Assembly (NCBI GenBank): GCA_022702545.1
Contig: JAHRBC010000005.1
Coordinates: forward strand, 2,728,001 to 2,792,000
Origin: Phycomyces nitens
Taxonomy: Eukaryota > Mucoromycota > Mucoromycetes > Mucorales > Phycomycetaceae
DNA: 64,000 nt
Reading direction: 5' to 3'
Translations under genes and position numbers: made by a program
The notes under the pieces: model-generated
The model's database searches: none
What the model saw: the letters and a program-made list of their open reading frames with translations, nothing else
Told to the model about the DNA's origin: nothing
Part shown: piece after piece, positions 1 to 14,649 of the stretch
Layout: each line of letters opens with the position of its first letter
How positions within the stretch are numbered: position 1 is the stretch's first letter

Positions 1-1449
<1,449 letters not shown>

Positions 1450-1521
1450 ATAAATAAAAAAGACATCTCCTATTTTACTGCTTTCTCTTTTTTTGATCTT
1501 TACAAAATTTCCAAAAATATA

Positions 1522-3385
1522 ATGACAGGAAAAATAGACCAAGGACCATTTGGTGTGGTTGACATGGGTTCCAACGGAATCCGTTTCAGCATCATCAAAT
1601 CACTCGAGCGTCATCTCCCAGTTGCCTATGAAGAACGAGCACCAATCTCCCTTCTTGAGTCTCAAACTGATGACAATGTCATTCCTAAAGAAACCATTGA
1701 CCGAGTCATTACTAGCTTTATACGCTTCAAGCAACTGTGCGAACAGGCTGGCGTCAAACCCGAGAACATTCATGTTATTGCCACCGAGGCCACGCGTGTA
1801 GCTGCAAATTCCAAAGAGTTTCTTGACCGTATCTATCATGAAACATCTTGGACTGTCCGTCTTTTGACCAAACGAGAAGAAGCTCTGATTTCAGCCTCTG
1901 GCATTGTCGGTAAGAACGAATAGTGAGCCTAAACCAAATTCTTTATTGTATGTGATCTAAAGCTACTTTATAGGATCCTTCTATAGTGTCAACGGGCTTA
2001 CTATGGATCTGGGAGGAGGTTCTGTGGAGTTGAGTTATGTGATCAAGGACACCAAAAATGAAAAGGATGGGATGAAAGTTTGCAAGAATCCAATGTCGAT
2101 GCCCTATGGTGCCGCTGCTTTGAAACGACGTCTTGCCAAATGCGAGAATAAGAATGACCGCAAGGCTCTTTATACAGAGGTGGAAGACCGGATAAAAAAA
2201 GCCTTTGCACATGCCAGACCTCCAGAGCAGCTAAAGGAGAATGGCGGCTATAGAATGTACATGAGTGGAGGTGGCTTTAGAGCACTCGGATATCTTTCCA
2301 TGGAAATGAAGGCTCAGGATAAAAGATTGCCTTCCGAAAAATCTGACCGAAGACTCACCTATCCAATCCCCATCATCAATGGATACACCATGACAGGCGA
2401 AGAACTGGCTTCCTTGGTCAAATTTTACAAAAAGTGGGAACCAGAAGATCTTGTCAAGACGCTAAAGGTCTTTCGTATCTCCAAGAGAAGAGCAAGCATG
2501 ATTCCGGCCAGCTGCTTCTTGCTTTCTGCCATTATGAATGTCATTCCAATCAACAGAGTCTACTTTAGCGAAGGAGGTGTGCGACAAGGGTTCTGTTATC
2601 AGCAGCTGTCTGTGGCTGAGCAGCAAAAGGATCCTCTTATGGAAGGCATCAAGGCTTACTCTGCTGGGTCTCTCTATCACCTATCCACCGAGGAACATAA
2701 GAGGATATTAAAATTGCTTGTCAGTACTCTTCCCAAGGTATACATGGACCCATCCCACCCTCTCCAGCTGCACCGTCTTCTGCCTGCTGCCATATATATT
2801 GCCAACATGACTTCCCACTTTCCCAAGGAATCAAGAGCATTTGTGGCGTTTCATATGCCTCTTGCAAGCGGTCCTTTGGCTAATGTTCCCGGCCTTGACC
2901 ATCACGAGCGTGCCATTCTCTCTTTGTTGATGGCCTATAGACAAGGAGGTGCCATTCCGGATCCTATTTTCTACACTATCCAAAAGATGGTTGGACGCAA
3001 GGGAATTGCGACGTGCAAGTATATTGGAAGACTTATGGAATTGGTATTCATTGTGTCGCCTTTGGAAGGTGGAGTGGGCCTTCTCTTCAAGAGTGGGCTT
3101 GACTTCTCACTCTCTCCTATCGCAAAGGACTTTAATATGTCAGAGAGTGATACGGATATTGGAGACGAAGAAGATGAGATTAGTCTGGACAAGAACTATC
3201 CAACTGTAAACCTTAAAATTACTCTACCCAAAAATGATGTCCCCATGGTTGATGCACCTGCTGTCATGTCTGTTATCGAGAGTTTTAACAAGAATATCCA
3301 TAGCAAAAAGTACGATATAGATGATGATTTTCGCCCTCAACACTTTCAGCTGTTTAATGTTTTGGTTGAGGATCCATCCCCATAA
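1522..3385 (+). CDS. RTG2: Rtg2-like Ppx/GppA phosphatase-family protein
   Basis: Exons 1522-1909 and 1974-3385 join in phase to give 599 aa, close to yeast Rtg2 (588 aa). The N-terminal actin-like ATPase fold is recognisable from phosphate-binding loops GVVDMGSNGIRFSI (about residue 10) and MDLGGGSVELSY (about residue 140). It is followed by the long C-terminal helical region typical of the Rtg2/exopolyphosphatase family. In yeast Rtg2 senses mitochondrial dysfunction and relieves Mks1 inhibition of Rtg1/3. That role is family knowledge and not shown here, and an exopolyphosphatase activity is the alternative. An acidic patch (SESDTDIGDEEDEISLD) lies near residue 500. The gene follows Rpt3 head-to-tail with almost no spacer. 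Confidence 0.9.
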
Positions 3386-4075
3386 AAAAAGTATACATAT
3401 TTTTAAATAAATCGTTAGAGATTGACAAGATTTCTTTTTTCCAAGTAGTTAAATGATCTGGTATTTTATATACACACGCATTACCAAAGATTATCTTGAT
3501 CTTGGCTATGCTGATAAGAATTGGTGAGTAGCATGGCTCAATTGAACTGCATTCAGAGCCATCTCAGTCTAATTGCTCAAAACACGAATATTACAGCTAT
3601 GGATTGAATAGAATCCATCGTATATAGATTGGTCATCATAAATATCTAATATTGGACCTGGTAATATTTTCTAGAGACCAAATTACAATGAATTGGCCAC
3701 TTTAATAAGACTAGAATGAATCAAAGTAGATTATTTGGCTTCATCGACTGTTTCCCCACACTACAAATATGATTTGTTACACCTGTACCCCTCATCTACG
3801 TAATCTAAATCCTGCCATGGATTCTGGGCAAGTCAAATACCAGCAATAGTGTGAATAATGTGCCAAGAATATGCCATCTGCAAAACATATGTATACCTGT
3901 GTGGTCTTGATGGGATAACAAGCAAGCAAACAAATAATAATAATAATAATAATAATAAAGGACTGCATTGCTCTTGTGTGACTTTCTCCAAAAGGAAGCA
4001 TTTATCCATCATAATCACATGTTGGCCATAAAAAGCTCCTCTCACCTTAGTTACTCTTACGTCTACTTCTTTCCA
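3386..4075. other. Intergenic region between Rtg2-like and Lon2 genes
   Basis: About 690 bp, AT-rich. It contains an (AAT)n microsatellite at 3936-3958 shortly before the Lon2 start. I see no coding signal with family support on either strand; the short open frames here are low-complexity. Confidence 0.6.
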
Positions 4076-7000
4076 ATGGCACTTCCTGAAACCCTCACAG
4101 TCATACCCCTCAGTAATAGGGTCCTCCTGCCGTCAGTGGTGATGAAACTCACCATGCAAGGCAAGGAGGCCGCAGCCCTTATCCGAAAGTATTCTCGACT
4201 GTCAGAACAACGCAAAATGGCCCACATTGCATGCATTCCACTTCAGTCATTGCCCTCTGAAAACTCATCAATCAATTCCCAAACCAGCCCATTGAACAAT
4301 CCTTCAGATTCAGATGAGCGCTTGCCTGAACCCTCAGCCGAAGAACAGACGCTGGTGAAGAGCGAGTCAGACGAAGGCCTGGTGAGACAAAGCGAGCGCA
4401 ATCGACTGTTGATGTACGGTTGCGCAGCCCGTATAATCAGAGTCCAGCGCACCAGTCTTGGTGTGTTTTCAGTGATTGTGGAGGGAGTGGCCCGTTTCGA
4501 AGTGGATCGGTATATCCAAGAGGGACCAACCCTAATGGCCAAAGTCAGATACGCAGAGCCATTTACAAAGGATGAACTGGAAGATGCCAAGGACGAGATC
4601 ATTGCCTTCAAGGCATTATCGAGGGAATTCTTACTAAAGATGAAGGACCTCCAGATCCCAGACGCTCTTACGCAGCAGATCTCCAAGCTGATCGATACCG
4701 TTGCTGCCCCTGTCCTGGCTGACCTGCTGGTGTCTGTAATTGAGACCACCTTTGAAGAGAGGCTCTTGATGCTGTATTCGACCGACATTAAAGAGCGTCT
4801 CCAAAAGGCCTCGGAGTGGATGACACGACAGCTACATGTAAGTTGGTTGATCTTGTTCAAACAAGGGCACTCACTCACTCACTCACTCACTTACTCACAT
4901 GGCGGCTTATACAGGTCCTCAAGATCTCAGAACAAATCCATTCCAGCATTGAGGGGAAATTGAACAAAAAACAGCGCGAGTTCTATCTCCGCCAGCAGGT
5001 ATTTAAAATACAATATCGGCTTACCAAACCACAATCTCTAAACCCCTAGTCATAGTTGGAAGCCATCAAGCAAGAGTTGGGTGAATCGGATAGTGCTGGG
5101 GGGCCCAAAGATGAGGACGATGCTGCTCTCTTGACAAGGCGTCTTTCAGAGGCCAATCTGCCCAAAGAAGTCAATACCATTGCCCAGCGCGAACTGAAGC
5201 GTATCAAGAACCTCCAGCCTTCGTCTAGCGAATGGTCTGTTACCCGCAACTATCTTGAGCTGATTGCCGATCTGCCCTGGAGTAAAAAGTCAGAGGAGAT
5301 CCTGGACATTACTCGTGCCAAGCAGCAATTGGACGATGATCATTTTGGGTAAGTATCTACATTGTGCCACAATGGAACAAAAGGTACCAGGCGATAAACC
5401 CCTCGTTCTGATATATAGATTGGACCACGTCAAGAAGCGCATTATCGAGTATCTCTCGGTAGCCAAGATCAAGGGAGACCTCAAGGCTCCAATTATTTGC
5501 TTTGTTGGTCCTGTAAGTGCAATTGGTAAAAAAAAAAGCAAGTGTTTAATCCCTCCCGTCTTACGATATCTGCTCTCGTAGCCTGGCGTGGGAAAGACGT
5601 CGCTTGGAAAGTCGATTGCTTCCGCTCTCTCGCGAGAATTCCATCGGATATCCCTGGGAGGTGTCAGAGATGAGGCAGATATGAGGTAAGGGGCCAATAG
5701 GTGATATATTAGCTGCCTATTGATATCGCGTAAAGAGGTCATCGTCGAACATACGTGGGTGCCATGCCCGGTCTCATTATCCAGGGATTGCGCAAATGTG
5801 GAGTCAATAACCCTCTGTTCCTTCTTGGTGAGTACATCTTTTGTTGCTTACCAAAAAAAAAAAAGATACTTGCTAACATTGTATGCTTTCAGATGAGATT
5901 GATAAGTTGGTTCATTCTACACATTACGGAGACCCTGGTTAGTGAGAAAAGACAAGACACTGGGTATTGTTATCTTGCCAACACTAACACGGCTTATCTT
6001 GAATGAAATAGCTGCCGCTCTTTTGGAAATTCTTGATCCTGAACAAAACAACACTTTCTCGGATCATTACCTCAATGTTCCCTTTGATCTGTCGACCGTC
6101 TTGTTCATTGCCACTGCAAATTCAGTCGAAACAATTCCCGAACCCTTATTGGACCGCATGGAGTTGATCTACCTGAGTGGATATACATTTGAAGAGAAAC
6201 TTCATATTGCAAAATCACACCTTCTTCCCAAGCAGATTAGAGCCCATGGTTTAGAAGAGGACCGTGTAACTATAGCCGATCCCGTTCTTCTCCAGATAGC
6301 TGAAAACTATACCCGTGAGAGCGGTGTCCGTTCCTTTGAGAGAACACTTGCTTCTGTTGTGCGCTCAAAATGCGTAGATTTGGCTGAACTTCGAGAGAGC
6401 GGCAAGGAGTCTGACTATGTTTCAGAAATTAGAAAAGAAGATGTAGAGGAGATCCTTGGAGTAGGTTGCCAATAATATGAATAGATCTCATGAAAAACTC
6501 AATTGCCTGTATTTTATTTAGGTTTCCACATACGAAAAAGAGATTGCAGGACGCGAATCTATCCCAGGCGTGGTTACTGGGCTGGCTTACTCTGGAAGTG
6601 GCAACGGCGGAATTTTGTTTATTGAGGCATCCAAGATGCCAGGCAACGGAGAGCTTCAATTAACAGGCTCATTAGGCGATGTGATTAAAGAATCTGCACA
6701 GCTTGCCTTGACTTGGGTCAAATCCAATGCTCATATGCTCAAGCTGGCACCAACCCAATACGATAATTTGGTAGAAAAGTTTGATGTACATATTCACATG
6801 CCCAGTGGAGCAGTGCCAAAAGATGGACCAAGTGCAGGTAAAAAAAAATAGTGTGTGTGTATGTATACTTCTTGATGTTTTATTAAGACAATTGGTTTCT
6901 GTGCAATTAATTAGGCGTCACCTTTACCACATCTCTTGTTTCCTTGTTCTCTGGTTGCTACGTTCCTTCCACAACTGCAATGACGGGTGAGATGTCTCTG

Positions 7001-7243
7001 CGTGGTCAGGTTCTGCCTGTAGGCGGCATCAAAGAAAAGGTTATTTCAGCCCATCGTGCCGGAATCCGCAAGATCATCATGCCTTATCGTAATCAAAAGG
7101 ACGTCCATGCAGACGTACCTGCTAATGTCAAGGAAGACATTGAGTTTGTGTATGCAAAGAATATCTGGGAGGTCCTTGAGGCTGCACTTGTCATCAATAA
7201 TACCGAGAAATGGTCAGCCCGTACATTTGAGAGCCACTTGTAA
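4076..7243 (+). CDS. Peroxisomal Lon protease homologue 2
   Basis: ATP-dependent serine protease of the peroxisomal matrix. Ten exons (4076-4837, 4915-4998, 5056-5348, 5419-5512, 5582-5685, 5736-5827, 5893-5937, 6012-6460, 6522-6837, 6915-7243) total 2568 nt and give 855 aa. The start [12 protein letters not shown] is chosen because it begins the LON substrate-binding domain; an upstream in-frame ATG would add 36 unconserved residues. Motifs: Walker A GPPGVGKT (about 410), Walker B LFLLDEID (about 473), catalytic Ser in DGPSAG (about 745) and Lys in GGIKEK (about 788). The last three residues are SHL, a PTS1 peroxisomal signal, and no mitochondrial presequence is seen. Intron 1 carries a TCAC microsatellite (4869-4890). 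Intron 5 appears to end in AAG, at 5735. Confidence 0.95.
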
Positions 7244-7694
7244 ACCATTTTACCTGTATAAACTCGAGCTTAGTTACAATAATAAAAAAAACCCCCCATT
7301 CAATGAATTTGCCACATTATAATAATAACAAATAAATGGACTACTTGGACACACAAAGAAAGTCTTGGTGTAATCTCTCTGAATTGACCAACAGAACTAA
7401 TCACCATACAAAGCCCAGTATTTTATCATGTACTTCTTGACAACAAAATCGTCTTTCAATATTCCACTACTCGCCTGTTTATAAATAAAGCCAGAAGATG
7501 TTTAATTGCACTGGAATCTTCATTGGTGCTATGAACACCTTAAGATCTTTGTGGCCATTTTCAGGATAATTTCTAAATTAAGAATCCATAACCCAAGACA
7601 CTCGTTCTTCTGCCAATTGACAGTCATTCGATTTCATAAAATTAGGTGTGCGCATTTACACTGATTTCTATACCTTTCTTCTCTTTTTATCTTG
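7244..7694. other. Intergenic region upstream of the Hsp70-like array
   Basis: About 450 bp of AT-rich DNA. It ends in a pyrimidine-rich stretch (CTTTCTTCTCTTTTTATC) just before the ATG at 7695, a feature shared by the leaders of all four Hsp70-like genes. No coding signal seen. Confidence 0.5.
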
Positions 7695-9942
7695 ATGTCT
7701 GACCAAAGCTCAAAATTTGAATTAGACGATTTTAACTATATAATAGGCATAGGTAATCCAATCCTCACAGCACCCAAGATTCCCTAACCCCCCTTTTTTG
7801 TCACACAGATTTCGGCACCACGTTCTCTGGATGTTCTTACGTATACTCCAGAGACAGCGCAAACGATGTCGATGAGATTAAGGAGTGGTAAGGCCTGGGT
7901 ATTCAATCAACCATAGCTCAAGAGGACCAAGCTAATAAGACATTTATAGGCCAAAGCAGGGTTCTGCGATTTACCCCAAAGTCCCAACCGTCTTGCTTTA
8001 TGAAAAGGATACCAAAAAGATGCTCGCATGGGGATATAATGCTATCCATCAATCCAAGCTTCCCAATAACGATGCCATACTAGTAAAGAGGTTCAAACTC
8101 TTTCTTGACTCAACCATACACAACCCTACAAAGCTCCCAAATGGATTGACGCCCTTTGAAGGTATGGTGCCTTGCCTGGATATAAGAGTTTTTCTAACCG
8201 TGTCCTAGTTATTTCTGATTACCTATCCGAATTTCACAAGTATATTCTCCAAGTCCTCAAAAGATCGCTTGGAAAGGTATATGACCCATCAAAGTTCAGA
8301 TACTGCCTTACAATTCCAGCCATGTGGAGTGACCAGGCAAAGTCGACTATGCGTGAAGCTGCCATAAAAGCCAATATTATCAAGCGAAGTGACCACCCTG
8401 ACCGACTAATCTTGACCAGTGAGCCAGAGGCAGCTGCAATATATTGCGAGAAAAAGTCTAATCAATTTAAACTTACTGATGGTCAACGGTTCATGATATG
8501 CGATGCCGGGGGTGGGACAGTTGACTTGATCGTATTTGAGATCAATGATGTTGATGGGACCAGGACCCTTCGTGAGGTCACTACAGGTTCAGGGAGCTCG
8601 TGTGGGTCTTCGTTCTTGGACCAGCGGATGAGGTCATTTATTAGAAAGCGCTTTGGCCAATTTGCCAAGAAGAATGAATCGGTTATAGAGGATTTGCTGA
8701 GCCAGTTTATAAGTGGTACAAAGGTAACCCAATATACTTTACAAGGTGGCGCTGTATTCATGTCATGTCTTTTTTCTTTTTTCAAGCCTGGATTTGAAGA
8801 TGAGGATGATGAGTATTTGATTCTGAGTGCCGAGGCAGACTTTGGTGATCAAGATCTCTCTAAATTTGGAATTGTGGACGGAAACTTTTATATCAGCGTG
8901 GACGAGCTTCGGCAAGAGATTTTCAACCCTATTGTTAATCAGGTCGTTAACCTGATCCGAGGTCAGATTGACCAGAGCAAGACGTTTGTCGATGCCATAT
9001 TTCTGGTCGGAGGATTCGGTCAATCCAAGTATCTCTACAAAGCAATCAAGGAAGCATTTAAAGATAAAGTAGGCTTTATTGCTCTTCCTTCACGCGGAGA
9101 GTTAGCTGTGGTGCGAGGTGCTGTGATGTTTGGGATGCAGCCTCGAGTGGTAACCCACCGAATTGCTCGCCGCACATATGGTCTAAAGGCATTCTTACCC
9201 TTTGATCCCCTTCTTGACCCAGAACATCTAAAGGTGACGATGCCTAATGGATGTGTGCAATCGAGTGATCGGTTTGCAGTGTATATTAACAAGGGAGACT
9301 CGGTGATGGTTGACAAGTGTGTGTCAAAAACCTTTTGGACATTTCCGCCTATTAAGCTATCTCCAGGTACGTTTGACGTTTGAAGTTTGAAGTTTGGTAA
9401 AGCAAGTATTGTGTATAAAATAATACGTTGGAATAGATCTATATGCCTATAATGAAGATGGTGTACCTCCAAGACACATCACAGATCCAAAGATTCGGAT
9501 GGTGTCTGCATTTCCTATCCAAATAGACGATCATGTAGCTTCCGACTCAACCGAAAGCATCAAGTTGCTAGTCAAGATGTATTTTGGCTTGACAGAGATT
9601 CGTATGGAAGTTGTCATCAAGGGCAGAGTGTTTCTACTCATGTCTGCGTATGATACACACGAGACCCAGCCTGCACCAGATCTGCCAAACGACAAAAAGC
9701 AATCTGCAAAGGCATTAAAGCCTAATGGTGGTCGGTGGAATAAGGAAGACAATCGGAAGCAACCAGCGTCTCCTATACTCAGAGTATTCAACTCAAATGA
9801 AACAAGGAATTCTGAAACACAGGCATCTGAAGGATCCCAAGAAGGCTCATTAGAAAACAGGGCCAACAAGGGTAAAAATAAGGCTAAACCTAGACGCAAA
9901 AGAAAAGGCCCACCTTTTCCCAAAGTACAAAATGAAAAATAA
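7695..9942 (+). CDS. HSPA12-like Hsp70 ATPase, copy A (basic C-terminal tail)
   Basis: Six exons: 7695-7752, 7809-7887, 7950-8161, 8209-8723, 8787-9366, 9437-9942; 649 aa. It is an actin/Hsp70-fold ATPase of the divergent HSPA12 class. Phosphate-1 loop DFGTTFSG is at about 20, phosphate-2 CDAGGGTVDL at about 214, a GSSCGSSFLD segment follows, and the adenosine motif LVGGFGQSKYL is at about 361. The canonical Hsp70 substrate-binding domain is not recognisable, as expected for HSPA12-type proteins, whose fungal roles are poorly known. Unlike copies B-D the tail is long and lysine/arginine-rich (KAKPRRKRKGPPFP near the end), which could be a nuclear localisation signal. Intron 4 ends in CAAG. 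It is the first of four tandem paralogues. Confidence 0.92.
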
Positions 9943-10222
9943 AGCTTTTTTAAAAAAAACAAGGGCATTTATGGCATTCCAATTGGCCATTTCTTATCCA
10001 AGAAGCCTTTGACACACTTGATTATATTGATGAGCAATGCGTTATTTTTTTTGACAATTCATCAAAAAGAAAGGAAAACATAGCTTATGATTGGTACGGG
10101 TGACATCTCAAGGGAACTGGTTAAGGTTAAATGGCAGCAACGAGCCACTTGTGTGTGTGGGATTAATACGATCGTTTTCAGTAGAAATGGCTTTGTAGCC
10201 TCTTTCTCTTTCTTATTCTTTA

Positions 10223-12265
10223 ATGTCTAATCCAACCTCCAAATTTAATCCTGATAACTATTCTTATACTGTTGGGATAGGTAAAGTACCAAAAAGAATG
10301 GTATTCATTACTGATCATGTTTTTAATATAGACTTTGGCACTACATACTCTGGGTGCTCTTATGTATACACCGGCGATCCTACTGAAGAGATTCATGATG
10401 TCACTGACTGGTAAGCCCTCTATTCACCAGACGTGTGTATGTTTTTTTTTTGACTGTAATATATAGGCCTAAGCAGGGTGGCCATGTTTACCCAAAAGTT
10501 CCCTCTGTACTTCTTTATGAACCCAGAAATAAGACTCCTATTGCATGGGGATACGAAGCTATCCGCAAAGCATCTGCTCCAAATAGTCAGAATATCTTGG
10601 TAGATAAATTTAAGCTCTTGCTTGACCCAGAGTATTCCCGAGTTAATCAACTGCCAAATGGACTGACACCTCTGGAAGGTTGGTTTATCTTGATGATATA
10701 TATATATATATGTATAGTATTAAAATTAATCATTTCTTGATAGTCATCTCTGATTACCTCGTCAAGTTCCACGAATATGTTCAAGATGAGCTTAAACGAA
10801 CTCTTGGGGCTGTCTATGATCATTCCAGAATGAAATACTGTCTGACCGTTCCAGCCATGTGGAATGACCATGCCAAGGCTATTATGCGTGAAGCAGCTAT
10901 TATTGCTGGCATTGTCAATCGACTTGATCACCCAGATAGACTATTGCTGACAAGTGAGCCCGAGGCTGCTGCACTCTACTGCGAAAAGAAATCAGACCAG
11001 TTCCAGCTCGGTGGCGGCCAACGCTTTATGATTTGCGATGCTGGCGGTGGAACTGTGGACTTGATTGTATTTGAGATTGAAGATTCCAATGGATCAAAGT
11101 CTCTAAGAGAGGTTACAAAGGGCTCAGGAAGTTCATGTGGATCCACATTTTTGGACAGGCGTATGAAGGACTATATAAATCGTCGGTTCACTGGCTCAAA
11201 TAAGCTCAAGGATCAGGCCATGGACTATCTGATGAAGCACTTTATCAATACGGTCAAGGTAAGACGGTAGAATATGATGAGTCTTGTGCTACTCTTTTGT
11301 CTAACCATGTTCTCACTTGACTTAGCCTGGTTGGGAGAACGAAGAAGATGAATTCTTTACTTTACCTGGAGGAATTAATTTTGAAGGCATGGATCTGGAA
11401 GCATCAGGAATAATAGATGGAAAACTACATATTCCTTTAGAGGATATCCGTAAAGAGATATTCGAACCAGTAATTCTGCAAGTAATTGAATTGATATCTG
11501 GTCAAATCAAGCAGTCCGAAAAAGGCTTGAGTGCAATCTTTTTGGTCGGTGGATTTGGACAGTGCAAATACCTTCATAAGCGCGTCCAAGGCGTATTTCA
11601 AAAAAAGGTGGAATCGATTGTTGTGCCTTCGCGTGGTGAACTTGCTGTGGTCAGAGGTGCGGTTATGTTTGGCATGAACCCCCGCGTTGTAACCCATAGA
11701 ACCTCAAGACGTACATATGGCTTGAGATCATATAAGAAATTTGATCCCGCCATTGACCCAGAGAACAAGAAGGTTCTTTTGCCTGATGGCAGAGTATTTT
11801 GCCGTGATGGGTTTTGTGTGTATGTCAACAAGGGAGACATCATTGAGTCTGACACATGCATCTCTCATGCCTTTCATGTATTTTATCCAAACGATACAGA
11901 ATCAGGTTTGTTGATAAATGTTCAAAATATCATACATTCGATTGATTTTTATTCATTGATCAATAGACCTCTATGCTTATGATGGGGATGATACAGTACC
12001 AATATATGTTACTCAGCCTGGTGTCCGCAAAGTAGCACTTTTTCCTATAAAGATGCCCAAGTTCGATAACGTCGAATACGGCGAGAAGATCAAAGTGAAT
12101 ATCAACATGTACTTTGGCCAGACAGAGATTCATATCGAAACAGTCATAAAAGACCGTGTCTTTATGTGCACTTCTGCATTCGATGCTCATGAGATACAGA
12201 AATATCTAGCCTCATCCCCAGTCAGGACCAGTGAAGAAAGCTCTCCTCCTCCCCCATACGAATAG
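10223..12265 (+). CDS. HSPA12-like Hsp70 ATPase, copy B (PPxY tail)
   Basis: Exons 10223-10280, 10332-10410, 10467-10678, 10744-11258, 11326-11905, 11967-12265; 580 aa. Motifs are DFGTTYSG (about 20), CDAGGGTVDL (about 214) and LVGGFGQCKYL (about 361), with the same class and exon pattern as copy A. Intron 1 is 51 nt, divisible by three and without a stop, so the unspliced message stays open and would insert 17 residues just before the phosphate-1 loop. Splicing is favoured because copies A, C and D are interrupted at the same phase. The protein ends SSPPPPYE, which contains a PPxY motif of the kind bound by WW domains of Nedd4/Rsp5-type ubiquitin ligases. That interaction is inference. Confidence 0.92.
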
Positions 12266-13663
12266 TATTGGAGTTGCACCAAAGTTTTCATAAAGTCTGG
12301 AATTATAAATAGCACTCTTATATATATATATGTATATTTGAATACATATTGTCAACCTTTTTAACCCCATCGTCAATTAGCTCCAAAAAGAAACATTAAT
12401 AAAATACCTGTAATCACTCAAATACACTGCTTTTGTCAGCCAAAATTGAGCTACAAAGGGTTGCTGAACGATAACCATTAGTTTTCCTGGCAATTCAACT
12501 TCATTTATTTTTGCAAGTACATCAAACATAGACTGGGTTGACGATATTCTTTGCTAGAATTTTGGAATAGATTTGAATTTCTATTCACAATCAAAGAATT
12601 TATCATGTAAAGTTTGTTATAAAATGATAAAGCTTGTGTATATTCTTGTTACCTGTGTTTTTGGTTCAGGCTTTGAACCTTATATTTAGGCCACTAACTT
12701 GCACAGAAATATACAATGCCTCTTGAATATTTAAAACATATTGGCAACTGTTGTACAAAAAAAAAAGAGAGTCTAAATGTACCATTTCAACACAGAGAAG
12801 AATATTCCTTTGGCGACCGCATGGTGGCTCACCTTGCAGAATATGATGCTACTTTGTGGAGAGACCATTAGCGATATTGATCTAGCCGATTGTTATACTC
12901 TGGAGTTTCAAGGACAAAGCTTTTTCTGAATGTCCTCTATTGATCGTGCGCATTGACCATAAAACAACAACAACAACGTTTGGAACAATCCGACATTGCG
13001 ACTACGGGTCTGTGCTTTTGGTGTCTTGGCCATGTACTTTTTCTACTGCTGAGACATCAAGAATGACGACCTTCCAAGCGTCCAGACCAACAAGGATCGG
13101 TGTGACCAAAAGGTGGCCGCGAGTGTGCAGCGCAATAAGCAAATGCCATACAATACCCAGTTTAATGCAAAAAATGAATAGGGTGTTCAATCCCTTGTAT
13201 CACATCTTTCGTGGAACTAAACAGAACCAAAGGGTCTTTTTGGAAAAGCGATGTAAAAGGTAATACCATAATATTTTATACAGAGCAACAGCTCTACTTT
13301 CAGCACCTATCGATCAAAAATCAAAATTTTTAATATTCAAAGGAGAGACATTACAGTATAGAGGAAGCTGTAAAACATGTTGAGAAGTAACGAGTTGAAA
13401 AGAGGTAGTCCTCAGGTAAATATAGAGCTCAAAAAACAAAGCAAAAAAGTATTTTGTTTCAATTTAATTTAATTTTGCTTGTCCAGTGTCCGGTGTCCGG
13501 TGTTTTATATTTACAAGCCAGATTCCAACAGCGCAATGGAATTGTGATGACACCAAATCATGCGTAAGACACGAAACGTATCCATTTTATTTTATTAACT
13601 ATTCTTCTTATCACTTGGATTTTTCTTGGGATGATCTTTCAAAACATCAAGAGATATTGATAT
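12266..13663. other. Intergenic region between Hsp70-like B and a hypothetical gene
   Basis: About 1.4 kb. A (TA)n tract lies at about 12321-12332. A 107-codon frame at 12940-13263 (plus) and an overlapping one on the minus strand have no recognisable domain and no support from neighbouring introns. I treat the stretch as non-coding or decayed. Confidence 0.4.
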
Positions 13664-14649
13664 ATGGCTAGGCTGTCAATATCAAACAGATGTACTGTTG
13701 GCTATGTTCTAAAATCAAAGACCAATGAGCCTGACAAGAGTAAGAAGGTGCTCTTGTGTGAGGATGTGTTTGTATCCTACAACACTTTTGCAAGCAATAT
13801 CATTGCAGAGAGAGATACAACATCTCAACAATATACTTTTGAATATTGCTCTGGAACCACACAAGACTTGATAAAAATGATCACAAAATCTGCAAGATCA
13901 ATTCGCCTTGTAGTAATCGATTATGCCGGATTGTCAACAAATCCTGACGACATTAGGCTGTTCTTATCCTTGAACAAGTCTGTACGAGAGATAGTTGTGG
14001 AAGTTGGCAACAAGGCTAAAGTCTTTTCTCGATTTGACTTGTTAAAAAAGGACACAATAATTAAAAGGTTTCAATGTCGAAAACAATGTGTGAAATGATC
14101 AACTTCAGTGACCATCTGGCTGCTCTTACCTTTTTTTTATCGACCATGACAACCATAGTATCTGCTGCTAATTCTGCCTGTTCGATTTATGGGCATGAGA
14201 TAACTTTGGAGAATCAGCTGTCAGTACTACAGCGACCTAAATATGCTGGTTTAGAACCTGTCACGTTAGTCAATGGCAATCTTACCATTGCAGTCGCCAT
14301 GTCCACAAAGAACGCGAACATGGAGCCTTGGAGATACCAGCGTCTCCCACAAGAAAACAAGCATGATGAACAATGCGATGATGACAGCAATAACAAATCG
14401 TTTATTGTTTCTATCCCGTCATCCCGATCAGCAGTTCTTGATCTTGTAGCAAATATCATGCCTCCCACACCAATTTTAGGGGTAACGAAAGAGTGCTTTC
14501 TTTCAGAAACAGAAATCCATGACCTGGTTTCAGCGTATATTCCAGAGTATACTGTCACATCAGATGGCCTTTCTACCTGGATACCAAGAGATGGCTCATG
14601 GGGTATGTCTAGCCGAAAGCAAGTAAACGAAAGGATACAGCGTGAATGA
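13664..14649 (+). CDS. Hypothetical protein, possibly two exons or frameshifted
   Basis: Two overlapping open frames (13664-14097 and about 14074-14649) lie in different phases. They can be joined in phase by a 41-nt GT...AG segment at 14068-14108, which would give a protein of about 314 aa. The donor (GTTTCA) is weak and the intron would be the shortest in the window, so a one-base frameshift or a decayed gene is an alternative. The first part has a Rossmann-like hydrophobic pattern (SIRLVVIDYAGL) and the second an acidic patch (DEQCDDDSNN). I do not recognise a family. A further open frame at 13486-13671 in another phase might be an upstream exon. Confidence 0.35.

Noticed and set aside
3968..4075. 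36-codon N-terminal extension of Lon2
   Set aside because: Unconserved sequence right after a microsatellite. The LON domain begins at [12 protein letters not shown], and a PTS1 signal makes a targeting presequence unnecessary.
9531..9968. 145-codon antisense frame over Hsp70-like A exon 6
   Set aside because: Shadow of the real plus-strand exon, whose frame is supported by paralogues B-D.
12940..13263. 107-codon plus-strand frame and its antisense partner
   Set aside because: No domain, no plausible exon partners, ordinary composition for chance frames.
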